From Anaerolineales bacterium UBA5797 (lineage in GTDB: Bacteria > Chloroflexota > Anaerolineae > Anaerolineales > Villigracilaceae): a stretch of DNA of 51,688 nt. The stretch lies in contig DIDP01000031.1 of NCBI GenBank assembly GCA_002418205.1, forward strand, positions 75,919 to 127,606. Reading direction: 5' to 3'. Of this stretch, positions 1 through 8,531 are shown one piece after another (positions within the stretch are counted from its first letter, which is position 1; each line of letters starts with the position of its first letter). The notes beneath the pieces are model-generated. The model searched no databases. It was given only the letters and a program-made list of their open reading frames with translations, and was not told where the DNA came from. The translations under genes were made by a program, and so were the position numbers.

Positions 1-957
1 GCCGGGACGTATCTGCACGCCGCGCAAAAATCCGGCGAAACGTTTGAGGAGAAATCCCTCATATCGCCGTTCCTGGGTTTTACGGAATCGACCATCGTTC
101 TCGGCGGTGTCGCGATCCTGTTCCTTGCGTTCGTGGTCATCCAGTTCCAGTATTTCTTCGGCGGGCAGGCGAATATCAACATCGAAGGCTATACCTACTC
201 CGAATACGCACGCAAGGGATTTGGCGAATTGGTGGCAGTGGCATTCTTCAGCTTGCTGCTGTTGCTCGGACTTGGAGCGATCACCCGCCGCGAGACCGAA
301 TCGCAGCGCAGAACGTTCTCCATTCTTGGGGTGACTCTGGTCGGGTTGGTGATCGTCATGCTCGTCTCGGCGTTTCAGCGCCTGGTGCTGTATGAACTTG
401 CTTACGGGTTTTCAAGACTGCGTGCATATACCCACGTGTTCATGATCTGGCTTGGGATCCTGTTGGTGGCGGTTGTGATCCTCGAGATACTGCGCAGGGA
501 CCGTTCCATCGGGTTTGGGATGGTGCTTGCCGCGCTTGGGTTTGTGATCTCGCTCAGCCTGTTGAACGTGGACGCGTTCATTGTTAAACAAAACGTACAA
601 CGTGAAGTGCGCGGCGGGACGGATGTTTCCAATGCGGACCTGGATGCCCAATATTTCCTTGATCTGTCCGACGATGCGGTGCCCGCGCTTGTCGACGCGT
701 TCGGAGAAAAGGGGTTGCCGGTTGCTGTCCGCGAAAAGGTAGGTGCGGCTCTGGCTTGCAAATGGTACACCCGCGGGCAGGAAGGGCGCGAATATCCGTG
801 GCAATCGTTCCATGTTTCCCGCTGGAATGCTGATCGCGCCTTTGGAAGGATCGAATCCGACCTGGAAGATTATCGGATCGACGATTCAGGTCTTCCCGTT
901 AAAGTGGAGACGCCGGGAGGAGAGGAGTTCTCCTGCTGGCAATATTATTACGATTGA
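1..957 (+). CDS. DUF4173 family membrane protein, 3' part
   Basis: The reading frame is open from the first base, so the gene begins upstream of the window; 318 residues are visible. It has several hydrophobic segments (about residues 35-52, 78-96, 106-125, 145-165, 170-185) and then a soluble tail of about 120 residues. The stretch with YARKGFGELVAVAFF is typical of DUF4173, a family of poorly understood multi-pass membrane proteins. The polar C-terminal tail (SDDAVPALVDAF and onwards) also fits that family. A strong terminator follows directly. The function is unknown; the family call is fairly secure, any role is not. Confidence 0.8.
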   Translation, partial: AGTYLHAAQKSGETFEEKSLISPFLGFTESTIVLGGVAILFLAFVVIQFQYFFGGQANINIEGYTYSEYARKGFGELVAVAFFSLLLLLGLGAITRRETESQRRTFSILGVTLVGLVIVMLVSAFQRLVLYELAYGFSRLRAYTHVFMIWLGILLVAVVILEILRRDRSIGFGMVLAALGFVISLSLLNVDAFIVKQNVQREVRGGTDVSNADLDAQYFLDLSDDAVPALVDAFGEKGLPVAVREKVGAALACKWYTRGQEGREYPWQSFHVSRWNADRAFGRIESDLEDYRIDDSGLPVKVETPGGEEFSCWQYYYD

Positions 958-962
958 GACGA

Positions 963-998
963 AACCGCCCGGCATGTACGCCGGGCGGTTCTTCTTTT
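963..998 (+). terminator. Rho-independent terminator after DUF4173 gene
   Basis: An 11-bp perfect stem (963-973 with 980-990, AACCGCCCGGC paired with GCCGGGCGGTT) around a 6-base loop runs into TTCTTCTTTT. The T-tract is only on the plus side. The convergent minus-strand gene ends just beyond it at 1006, so the hairpin may also help stop that transcript. Confidence 0.9.
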
Positions 999-1005
999 GA
1001 ATGCC

Positions 1006-2328
1006 TTATATGGGGTTGGCGGACAACTTTAGAAGTCTTGGAATCAGCAAGGCATAAAAGAGCAGCAAGACCATCATGATCCAGGGAACATAAATGAGCG
1101 GATCGGTAAGGACGTATGAATCGTTGTAGAGGATGTTGTCGCCAAAGGCGATGTAACTGACCAGCCTCCATATGTCGATCAATGCATAGGGCGCAAAAAG
1201 GAGCCATGACAACACGCGGGTCCATTTGTTTTCGGTGACTGAAAGCAGGAAGGCAAAGATGACCAGTCCCAGCGATAGTTCCCAGACCATATCCAGCCAG
1301 ATGAACGCCCCAAGATAAAAAGCAAAGGCAATTGCCAGGGCGGTCTCCGGCACTTCCCTGCCCGGCTTGTTGACCGGATTGCGCAAAAACTTCACTGCGA
1401 CCCAGCCCAGCGGCGCCAGCAACAGGAGTTTGATGATCGTCGCCAAGGTCATATTGGCAGAGGAAACGCCAAGGTAATACAGGACGATCTGTTTAATGGA
1501 ATGGTTGTAGCCGAGGAATGGTTTATCGGGTCCCCACCACGGAAAGTCACGCGAGAGGCGGGAAAGGAAATCAAAATAATCCTGATACTGTCGGACCACA
1601 TATTCCGTGCCGCCCGCCAGCATGGTCAGCCCTGCCACTGCGAGATAGGCAATGATGGATCCGATCATCAGTTTCCAGAAGAGGCGGTAGCGCCCAAGCA
1701 ACAAGGGGATAACGGCGGCAAATGCCCAATGCGGTTTAGCAGGCAGGATCATCACACCGAGCCAGAACACAGCCCACCCCAATTTTTCCCGCAGGATGGC
1801 ATCGATCAAAAATGTTGCGAACAGGGCGATGATCAAATAGATGTTCAGGTAGGCAAGGTCATCCCAAAAGACCGAGAAAAGGAGAAACATGGGCAGCAGT
1901 CCAGCCCATATCTCCTCCGCCTTCCTCAGGTTGTTCTGGCGAAATATCCGGCTCCACCAAATGTAGAATAACCAGTAGGCGACCAGGTGGAGAACCACCA
2001 TCAACGGCACCAGTATGGTGATGGGTAAAAGCAGGATGGGCGAATACAGGAAGGCAAAAGCCGGGGAATAGGGGAAGTGTAATTCCAGGATCTCGAGCGA
2101 ATCCTTCAGGTAGATATCCTGCCGCGCTCTGAAATGTTCCGCTGCCGGGATGTAGGATTGCTGCAGGTCGGCGGAAACCTGAGCGCCTTCCGCCACTGCC
2201 TGAGGCTGCATCGCATCGGCAAAGAGGAAGACCTGGATCGCGAAACGCAATATCGCGTAAACGATCGCGGCGATGAGTGCGATTCGATACGCCCTGGATT
2301 TGGACCAGCGCTCTTTTATTGCAATCAT
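1006..2328 (-). CDS. GT87-type (DUF2029) polyprenol-sugar glycosyltransferase
   Basis: A 440-residue multi-pass membrane protein with about ten hydrophobic segments. The N-terminal loop after the first helix (residues about 50-85, with SYIPAAEHF and later FPYSPAFAFLYSP) matches the DUF2029/GT87 pattern. Characterised members of that family are mannosyl- or arabinosyl-transferases using polyprenyl-phosphate sugars on the outer face of the membrane. It starts 3 bases after the stop of the response regulator gene, so it is the last gene of the minus-strand run that begins at 8427. The donor and acceptor cannot be read from sequence. Whether it acts on the diterpenoid made by the operon or on a cell-envelope glycan is open. 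Confidence 0.75.
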   Translation of the reverse strand: MIAIKERWSKSRAYRIALIAAIVYAILRFAIQVFLFADAMQPQAVAEGAQVSADLQQSYIPAAEHFRARQDIYLKDSLEILELHFPYSPAFAFLYSPILLLPITILVPLMVVLHLVAYWLFYIWWSRIFRQNNLRKAEEIWAGLLPMFLLFSVFWDDLAYLNIYLIIALFATFLIDAILREKLGWAVFWLGVMILPAKPHWAFAAVIPLLLGRYRLFWKLMIGSIIAYLAVAGLTMLAGGTEYVVRQYQDYFDFLSRLSRDFPWWGPDKPFLGYNHSIKQIVLYYLGVSSANMTLATIIKLLLLAPLGWVAVKFLRNPVNKPGREVPETALAIAFAFYLGAFIWLDMVWELSLGLVIFAFLLSVTENKWTRVLSWLLFAPYALIDIWRLVSYIAFGDNILYNDSYVLTDPLIYVPWIMMVLLLFYALLIPRLLKLSANPI

Positions 2329-2331
2329 GAC

Positions 2332-2700
2332 CTAGTCTTTCCTCGGCTTCAGCCTTGCAGTCAGATCCCTCAACTGCACGAAGGAGATCGGCTTGATGAG
2401 AACGAAGTCAGCCTGGTCGCCATAGGTGTCTCCCATGCGCGCATCGGCTGTGGTGATGATGATGGTAGTGTTCTGGTAACGGTCATCCTGTTTCATTTCG
2501 ATCAGCAGGTCCGCCCCGGAGACATGCGGAAGATGCATGTCGAGCAGGATCAAATAGGGGGGAGTCTCGTTTCTCAATCTTTCCTGCGCGATTTTGCCAT
2601 CGGCAATGTGCTCCACGGTAAAGCCGACTCCGCGCAGGGCCTCTGCAAAGATATTTGCCAGGTCTTCGTCATCTTCGATGATCAATGCCAGTTCGCTCAT
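2332..2700 (-). CDS. Single-domain response regulator (CheY-like)
   Basis: 122 residues forming one receiver domain with no output domain. The acidic pair E9-D10-D11, phospho-acceptor D54 (in LLDMHLP), T83/T84 and K103-P104 are all present, so it should be phosphorylatable. It has a strong ribosome binding site (AAGGAGG, 6 bases before the ATG). The gene lies 16 bases downstream of the histidine kinase gene and is presumably its cognate phospho-acceptor. Lacking a DNA-binding domain, it must act through protein contact or as a phosphorelay intermediate. Confidence 0.93.
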   Translation of the reverse strand: MSELALIIEDDEDLANIFAEALRGVGFTVEHIADGKIAQERLRNETPPYLILLDMHLPHVSGADLLIEMKQDDRYQNTTIIITTADARMGDTYGDQADFVLIKPISFVQLRDLTARLKPRKD

Positions 2701-2716
2701 GCGATCCTCCTTTTTG

Positions 2717-4408
2717 TCAATTAGGGACTGTCAGCGGCAGGGTGATCGTGAATTTTGTTCCCATGCCGAGTTCACTTGTCACTGCGATCTCTCCGCTCAT
2801 CAGGTTGACGAGTTGTTTTACGATGGAAAGCCCCAGTCCGAACCCGCCATGGGTTCGGGTGGCTGCACTGTCCACCTGGCGGAATGTATCGAAGATCAGG
2901 GGCAATTCGGATCCCGGGATGCCCTGCCCGGTATCCGAAACTTCGATGCCCCATCTCCGATCATCCACGCAAAACAGTTTGACACTCACGGTTCCCTGGT
3001 CGGTGAATTTGATGGCGTTCGTGACCAGGTTGATCAGGATCTGCTGCAGGCGCGCGGAATCCCCGATCAGGGTTTCGGGGAGGACATCGTCGATTTCGCT
3101 GGTCAGCTTCAAACTTTTGTCAGAAGCGACTTTGTCCATGAGGCTGTGCAAATTCTCGAGGAGTTCCGCCGGCTTGACAGGAATCATTTTAATGGTCAAT
3201 TTGCCCGCTTCCATTTGGGCCTGATCGAGCAGGTCGTTGATCAAACCAAGAAGCCGCCGGGTGTTCGTCATGATGCGGTCTGCCATGTTGACCTGCTTTT
3301 CGTTCATGGGACCATACACCGCCTCTTTGAACATTTCGGCGTATCCGAGGATGGCGTTCAGAGGCGTGCGCAATTCATGGGAGACAATGGCAACGAAGGT
3401 GCTCTTCAGTTTTTCCACTTCGGCTTCGCGGGTGAAATCGCGGAAGACGGTCACCGTACCGATATTGACATTGCCCTGCTCGCGTTGATCGTAAACCTGC
3501 GCCGCGCTGACGGAGAGGGTTTTCTGACCCCACTCAACGCGGAAGCTGAGAGGCTGGGTATCGTTCTCGATCATTGCATACAAAAGTCCGCGGCTGTGAG
3601 GCGATAGCTTGGGATGTTCGATGAGTTCGCGGAAGTTTCTGCCTACAACCACTTCGAGAGGGATATCCAGCATTCCCCTGATCGCGGGGTTGGCGAGGGT
3701 GGCATCCCATTGCTTGTCGAACACGATCACACCATCTGCAATGGAATTGAGGATGGCTTGATTGCGACCGGCTTCGATCCGTTCGCGGGTGAGGGATTCC
3801 GCCAGCGCCTGGGTGCGTTGGGCTACAACCTGATCGAGGTTGATGTTGATCGTGCGCAGTTCCTTGAGGGTGGTTTCCAGGCTGCGCGCGGACAGCCAGG
3901 AGACCAGTGCCAGCATCAGGAAGCCGATCATGGGGAAAGGGTTAAGGGGTTGGTCCGAGGATATCGCCAGCAGGGCGACCACCCCGCTGCTGATGAATGC
4001 AAAGAGGAAACTGGCTTCCGGTAGCAGGATCAAGCTGGAGAATGCCACGGGGAGCGTGAAGAGGAACAGGGAGCGTCCATTCGAAAGTTGTTCGGGCGTG
4101 TCTGTAAAGGAAAAGATCAGTGTGAGAAGCAGCAGATAGAGCAACGCCGCCAGACGTCCTGACCAGCGCTTGTTGATCTGATAGATGCCCATGATCCCGA
4201 TGGTGGTGATGAATATTCCAGCTATCAGAAGCTGGGTTTCAGGATTGTTAAGACCTTTATCCAAAAGGGCATCTGCAATGATCACAATGAATCCCACAAC
4301 AGTTGCCACCAATGTGCCGAGCAGCAGGATGTTCAGCACCCTGCGGCGACGCGCATCATCCGGATCGGGGATCGAAACATCGATGAGGGAATTGATGTAG
4401 TTTCGCAT
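2717..4408 (-). CDS. Membrane sensor histidine kinase (TM-PAS-HisKA-HATPase)
   Basis: 563 residues. Six or so hydrophobic segments lie between residues 25 and 172. A short coiled linker (180-215), a PAS domain (about 218-328) and HisKA follow, with H344 in SHELRTPLN. The HATPase domain has an N box with N460 and N464, the G1 motif DTGQG at 492-496 and GGFGLGLS at 521-528. All catalytic boxes are intact. The N-terminal membrane region has no recognisable extracellular loop domain, so it may sense the membrane itself or a lipid. It starts 10 bases after the diterpene cyclase stop and is followed by a single-domain response regulator, which suggests a two-component pair co-expressed with the terpene genes. 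Confidence 0.92.
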   Translation of the reverse strand: MRNYINSLIDVSIPDPDDARRRRVLNILLLGTLVATVVGFIVIIADALLDKGLNNPETQLLIAGIFITTIGIMGIYQINKRWSGRLAALLYLLLLTLIFSFTDTPEQLSNGRSLFLFTLPVAFSSLILLPEASFLFAFISSGVVALLAISSDQPLNPFPMIGFLMLALVSWLSARSLETTLKELRTININLDQVVAQRTQALAESLTRERIEAGRNQAILNSIADGVIVFDKQWDATLANPAIRGMLDIPLEVVVGRNFRELIEHPKLSPHSRGLLYAMIENDTQPLSFRVEWGQKTLSVSAAQVYDQREQGNVNIGTVTVFRDFTREAEVEKLKSTFVAIVSHELRTPLNAILGYAEMFKEAVYGPMNEKQVNMADRIMTNTRRLLGLINDLLDQAQMEAGKLTIKMIPVKPAELLENLHSLMDKVASDKSLKLTSEIDDVLPETLIGDSARLQQILINLVTNAIKFTDQGTVSVKLFCVDDRRWGIEVSDTGQGIPGSELPLIFDTFRQVDSAATRTHGGFGLGLSIVKQLVNLMSGEIAVTSELGMGTKFTITLPLTVPN

Positions 4409-4418
4409 GACGCTTCTT

Positions 4419-5888
4419 TTACCGGGTCAATGCCAGTGCGCTGATCACCGCGGAACGGATGACCAGGTTTGGGCTATATAAACATTTGCCGATCCATAAC
4501 GGCGGATAAGGGTCATTCATGTGCTCTCTTAACCACTGGACTCCTTTTCGAAAGACCGCTTTGGGTACCCGGGCAACCTTTTCGTTCCAGACCCACAACG
4601 CCTGGATGGCATAGGCCGTCTCTTCGGCGGTGGGGATGTAGGTGCCCCATGAGCCGTTTGCATTCTGAGTGCTGATGATCCATTCGACCGCCTCGCCGAC
4701 CAGATCGTTCGCGATCCCGGCGCAGGCAATGATCGCATGGGCGGTGGCGTAATACGGTGAAGAATGCCACTTATCCACCCAGAAGGCGTTTTCACCTCTC
4801 GCTTTGCGGAGGAAGGAAAGCACCTTGCGGACCGAGGAATTTTTGTTGTCCAGGCCTGTCTGCGCAAGCGCGCCCAGCACGTGGATGTTCGCACTGATGG
4901 ATGGATTGACTTCCAGATCGAAACATCGAAAGTGGTCGTTCTCCTCATACGCCAGCAGGCTGGCGAGATCCTTTTCGATGCCGTAGCGCAGCAAAGTGTC
5001 ATAGACCAGACCCGTATCGTCACTGTCCTTTACGGAATATCCGGCGGCGAATCCGATTCCGACTTTTGGCTGCCAGGCGTTCGAGAGGAAATCGAGATGC
5101 GGTTTCAATTTGGCTGGACGACCGAGACCCGGAATCAGGCTCAGGTTCCATAACGACCACGCGATCTCGAAGACATCGAAAGGCGCGACGTTCGGCATCC
5201 CGCCATCCGGCTTAAGCGTGTTCCGCAGATAATTCAGGGATGCCTCATCGCCTCTTTTGATATACGTCGTGAAATACGCGGTCGCCGACGGACTTACACC
5301 GACCGATCCGTTCTCCTCCTGCAGGTTTTCGATATCCAGCATGTGCTGACCGTCCGTCCCTGCCATTTCGGCGGAAAATGCCATGGTCACATGCCGGTTG
5401 ATCATCTTTCCCTGCAGGTAAGAAAGTTTCTTGGCGCGTTGCTGGGATAGACGTCCCAAAATGCGGTTCCCCTGATTCTTGATGATCCCCAGTTTTTCAG
5501 CCTCTGCCGCCAGGGTGGGAGCGATCATTTCAAAGCCGACAGTTGCTCCGTTGGGATCAGATTGCAGCCCCTGTGTGGCGCTGCCCACGATCCGCTCGAG
5601 AGCGAGTTTGCCTTTTTCGACCTGCACTTTGTCGTGCCCGCGGCGGCCGCGGACGGAGAGCGCCACCATCGCGGCAAGTGTGCAAATGACGCGGTCGTGA
5701 TAATACATCGGCGCTTCCGCGCCCCATGATCCATCGGGCAGCTGATTCTCAGAAAGCCATGCAAGTGCCGCACTGCTGATGTTCCAATCCACCTCGCCGA
5801 GACGCGCCGCCCAGGCAGTATCGTAGGCGGTGCTTGCCATATGACCGGGACCGATTTCATTGATGAGTTGTGTGAAGGGGTCTGTCAT
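4419..5888 (-). CDS. Class II diterpene cyclase (Rv3377c-like)
   Basis: 489 residues from the ATG at 5888, which overlaps the stop of the preceding gene as ATGA. A longer start at 5915 is possible but less likely, because the chosen N-terminus lines up with my memory of M. tuberculosis Rv3377c. Shared features include STAYDTAWAARL (19-30), QLPDGSWGAE (49-58), VGFEMIAPTL (117-126) and a C-terminal QW-type motif near NGSWGTY. The class II motif is DSDD at 288-291, so the enzyme should protonate and cyclise GGPP while keeping the diphosphate. No class I DDXXD motif is evident, so it should be monofunctional. Rv3377c makes tuberculosinyl diphosphate and the Herpetosiphon homologue makes kolavenyl diphosphate; which skeleton forms here is not predictable by eye. 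The neighbouring Rv3378c-like enzyme would remove the diphosphate. Confidence 0.93.
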   Translation of the reverse strand: MTDPFTQLINEIGPGHMASTAYDTAWAARLGEVDWNISSAALAWLSENQLPDGSWGAEAPMYYHDRVICTLAAMVALSVRGRRGHDKVQVEKGKLALERIVGSATQGLQSDPNGATVGFEMIAPTLAAEAEKLGIIKNQGNRILGRLSQQRAKKLSYLQGKMINRHVTMAFSAEMAGTDGQHMLDIENLQEENGSVGVSPSATAYFTTYIKRGDEASLNYLRNTLKPDGGMPNVAPFDVFEIAWSLWNLSLIPGLGRPAKLKPHLDFLSNAWQPKVGIGFAAGYSVKDSDDTGLVYDTLLRYGIEKDLASLLAYEENDHFRCFDLEVNPSISANIHVLGALAQTGLDNKNSSVRKVLSFLRKARGENAFWVDKWHSSPYYATAHAIIACAGIANDLVGEAVEWIISTQNANGSWGTYIPTAEETAYAIQALWVWNEKVARVPKAVFRKGVQWLREHMNDPYPPLWIGKCLYSPNLVIRSAVISALALTR

Positions 5889-6793
5889 GATCCGTCCAGT
5901 TCTCTCTGAATCCACAAATTGAACTTTGATTTGCCGACGCCGAAAGCGAAGTCTTTGTTATTCCGGTAATACTCCCTGAGCCAGCCGAGTTCCTCCTTGT
6001 TCATTTTGGTGTAATCGGGTTCGGGCATCCTGCGGACGTAAATGTGATCGTAAAGGATGGCGCGCATTTGACTTTCCGTCATGTAGGGAGATGGGCTGAC
6101 GGAAAAATACAGGTCCTCCTCACCGCTTGCCAGTAATGGCATGTCGAACACGCTGAACTTGTCGAAGCCGATGAACAGGCTGACGGGCGGAAGTTCTTCG
6201 CCATAGTATTTTCGGATCAGCGCGCTTTTATCCGGCACGGAGCCGTGGGCGAGATAATGTTCCACTGAGAGGCGCGCGATGGTCTCGGTCACTTCGTCGG
6301 CGAAGACACCGAAGAACAGGTTGAACGCAGTGTTTTGTTTTGTGGCTTCGGTCACCTCGTAGATGGATTGCAGCACATATTCGTATTCAGTGCCAGTCAA
6401 CACGTCATGGTAATCGCCATAGAAACGCACCTTGACGTTATATTTTTCGAAGAAGTCGCGATAGGTCTTGTCTGTGGCAGTACGCACCAGACCATCCATG
6501 CCGACGCGTTTGGTGTATTCATCGCCGCGGCGCATGAGTTCGCGTCCGAACACCGGGACCAGCAAGGTCTTGATGCCGTGGTCGAAGCACATGGCGCACA
6601 ATTGGATATGGTTGCCGATCGAAGCGTCCATGTAGGCTGCGAAGAAATCGTCCCCGATGCCCTCAGCATGCTCGAGCACAAACCAGCGCCGCGTCCCGTT
6701 GACGGGAAAAACGCAGACCTTTTCTCCGGTCGCTTTGACGAGGGCAGCGACTTCCCCGGTGGGGAGTCCCAGGAAACGCTCGAAGGGAATCAA
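5885..6793 (-). CDS. Diterpene synthase, tuberculosinol/kolavelool synthase type (Rv3378c-like)
   Basis: 302 residues, starting at TTG (6793) with a strong GGGAGGAG site 3 bases upstream; the TTGA overlaps the stop of the methyltransferase gene. From memory it aligns with Rv3378c over its full length: VFP-x2-GTRRWF near residue 30, RFYGDY near 120, LFIGFDKFSVFDMPLL near 215, and the near-identical ILYDHIY followed by PDY. The family has a cis-prenyltransferase-like fold. It converts a cyclic diterpene diphosphate to an alcohol, or in M. tuberculosis to tuberculosinyl adenosine. One notable difference: the segment before GTRRW carries Asn (codon AAC at about 6699) where I recall catalytic Asp34 in Rv3378c. 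The enzyme presumably acts on the product of the adjacent class II cyclase. Family assignment is strong; the product is not known. Confidence 0.92.
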   Translation of the reverse strand: MIPFERFLGLPTGEVAALVKATGEKVCVFPVNGTRRWFVLEHAEGIGDDFFAAYMDASIGNHIQLCAMCFDHGIKTLLVPVFGRELMRRGDEYTKRVGMDGLVRTATDKTYRDFFEKYNVKVRFYGDYHDVLTGTEYEYVLQSIYEVTEATKQNTAFNLFFGVFADEVTETIARLSVEHYLAHGSVPDKSALIRKYYGEELPPVSLFIGFDKFSVFDMPLLASGEEDLYFSVSPSPYMTESQMRAILYDHIYVRRMPEPDYTKMNKEELGWLREYYRNNKDFAFGVGKSKFNLWIQRELDGS

Positions 6794-7377
6794 CGGCTCC
6801 TCCCAACGCGCGGCAGGAACCGGGGAGTCCGACGCGCATACTCCGCATAGCCGGGAAGAGTCCTTGTGAGCAGGTTCTCCTCCTGTCGCGCGGCGCGCCT
6901 GAAATCCCAGATCGTGTAAGCCAGCGCTGCCAGAGTTGTGAGGGCGGGGTTGATCAGGAAGAGTCCGGTCGCGATCCCAAAAAAGGACGTGATCACCGGA
7001 TGACGCATGAGTTTATACGGGCCGGTATCGATCACCTTGTGCTCAGGCTGGACTTCGACGCGCTCCGCATAAAAATGCCGGAGGTGTACGCGCGACCAGA
7101 CGTGGAGCATGAGCGCGGCGAGGATCGAAAGCACACCCAATCCCTGCACGATCAATCCCCAGGTTGCATTCGTCCGGAAGCCAAGCACGGGCAGGAGGAC
7201 AGGTTGTGCCACGAGGACCGCGACCATCACAAAGATGAAGAACGTGAAATCCCAGGCGCGCCCGGTGCCGTCTGCCTGCCTCTGTTTGTCATAATGGCGG
7301 ATGAGCATGAAATCCATGCTGTAGAAGGCAAAGATCGTGATAAACGTTGCAAGCGATTGAGGAATTCCAATGAGCAT
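6790..7377 (-). CDS. ICMT-type integral membrane methyltransferase
   Basis: 195 residues with four to five transmembrane segments. The C-terminal half has the SAM-binding signature of the isoprenylcysteine carboxyl methyltransferase/PEMT superfamily: VIDTGPYKLMRHP near residue 115, then a helix pair and a conserved tail (EENLLTRTLPGYAEYARRTPRFLP). Members methylate lipid-like substrates inside the membrane. The gene sits 6 bases after the acyltransferase gene and overlaps the diterpene synthase by 4 bases, so translation is probably coupled. In Herpetosiphon the kolavelool gene pair is followed by an O-methyltransferase, so this gene is a good candidate for O-methylating the diterpenol; whether the two methyltransferases are homologous I cannot say. 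Confidence 0.85.
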   Translation of the reverse strand: MLIGIPQSLATFITIFAFYSMDFMLIRHYDKQRQADGTGRAWDFTFFIFVMVAVLVAQPVLLPVLGFRTNATWGLIVQGLGVLSILAALMLHVWSRVHLRHFYAERVEVQPEHKVIDTGPYKLMRHPVITSFFGIATGLFLINPALTTLAALAYTIWDFRRAARQEENLLTRTLPGYAEYARRTPRFLPRVGRSR

Positions 7378-7383
7378 TGGCGC

Positions 7384-8427
7384 TCAATCTGTTGTGTCTG
7401 TCTGTTTTGCGGCGTTTACTCTGGCTGTGATCCCCGCCATCGCGATCATGGCGTGATTCGTATCTTCGAGATGGAAGCCGAGCCTGCGTTTTACATCATA
7501 TGCCCCGCTCCCAAAGCGGACGAGTCTTACACCGTGTTCGAAGGCTTCCTGCAGGGCGGCATAGAGCAGGAGGAAATATCCGCCGGGAACATCATCCTCC
7601 AGTCCCAGCGAGGTGGCAAGTTGGAATTTGTTATCGCGCACCACCGCACCGCACCCCACCAGTTTATCCTCCTTGCGGATCTCGAGCCACGTGCCATCGA
7701 CCATTGAAAAATTTTCGAGCAGGTTGCGCGTCCACGGGTTGGGAGCGGACCCGTGCCAGATGGATACGTTCTCGATGAGCGTCAGAGCGGCATCCATATC
7801 GGGAACAGTTTTATGTTTGGAGAGAACGAGCCCGTTATCCTCCGCTTCCTTCAGGCTTCGTTTGTAGTGCTGGCGGTCCTTTTTATTGCCCGCCTCCAGA
7901 TAGGCTTGAAAGGAATCCCATTCCACGGGCATGTAGGTCCCGGGTTCGGAAACGGTGATCGCCTCATATCCCGGAGGCCAGGTCGGGTATCTTAATTGTT
8001 CGGTGAGCAGGAAGTCGAATACAAGAAAGGAACATCTCTGTCTTTTGAATTCCTCCTGCGCTTTCTGGACGAGCACCGGCAGGACCTCATCGCGTAGAGG
8101 CTCGCCGGGCAGCAGCAAGGCGGATGTATCAGCAAGGGGGGACCGGCAGATGAGCAGGGGTCTGCGCTTGAGGATGGATGACATGAACCGCCGCGCCACC
8201 TTTGGCAATGGCAGCGGTTCGTTATGGACTTTGAAGAGGGCTGCGCCTGCGACGGGCGTTTCACCATCCCAGGCGATCAGATAGGTTGCCGGGCAATCTG
8301 CCATGGCGCGTTCGCCAAACGTATACCAGCGATGACTTTGGAATCCGCGGCCGGCGGCAACCTGGTCCCAGACTTCCGGGGCAATTTCCTGTATGCTGTG
8401 ATATGTTTGAACTTTTAATTTGCTCAT
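7384..8427 (-). CDS. FemAB/BioF2-like GNAT-fold acyltransferase
   Basis: 347 residues. The protein resembles the GNAT-fold 'peptidogalycan' and BioF2-like acyltransferases related to FemAB. It has an N-terminal domain with FQSHRWYTFGERA, a middle basic region (KKDRQHYKRSLKEA, about 190-203), and a C-terminal acyl-donor fold ending in VRFGSGAYDVKRRLGF. Such proteins transfer acyl or aminoacyl groups; the substrate here is unknown. It is the first gene of the minus-strand run leading into the diterpene genes, so modifying the diterpenoid or an associated lipid is a reasonable hypothesis, but a cell-wall role is equally possible. The upstream 104 bases separate it from a divergent PPC gene and should hold its promoter. 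Confidence 0.7.
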   Translation of the reverse strand: MSKLKVQTYHSIQEIAPEVWDQVAAGRGFQSHRWYTFGERAMADCPATYLIAWDGETPVAGAALFKVHNEPLPLPKVARRFMSSILKRRPLLICRSPLADTSALLLPGEPLRDEVLPVLVQKAQEEFKRQRCSFLVFDFLLTEQLRYPTWPPGYEAITVSEPGTYMPVEWDSFQAYLEAGNKKDRQHYKRSLKEAEDNGLVLSKHKTVPDMDAALTLIENVSIWHGSAPNPWTRNLLENFSMVDGTWLEIRKEDKLVGCGAVVRDNKFQLATSLGLEDDVPGGYFLLLYAALQEAFEHGVRLVRFGSGAYDVKRRLGFHLEDTNHAMIAMAGITARVNAAKQTDTTD

Positions 8428-8531
8428 GTTTTTATTTTACAATACCTATCGATGTTCCGGTTTTTGTCCCGCGAGCCTTGCAAAAATGATAAGCACTCGC
8501 GAGATCGTATGACAGGTTTGGAGGAACCACC

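Noticed and set aside
4419..5888. Squalene-hopene cyclase
   Set aside because: The length (489) is too short, and the N-terminal STAYDTAW and the partner gene match the diterpene cyclase group instead.
8428..8450. Promoter with -10 TAAAAT before the terpene operon
   Set aside because: TAAAAT is present about 6 bases before the start codon but no -35 at a suitable distance was found; too weak to list.
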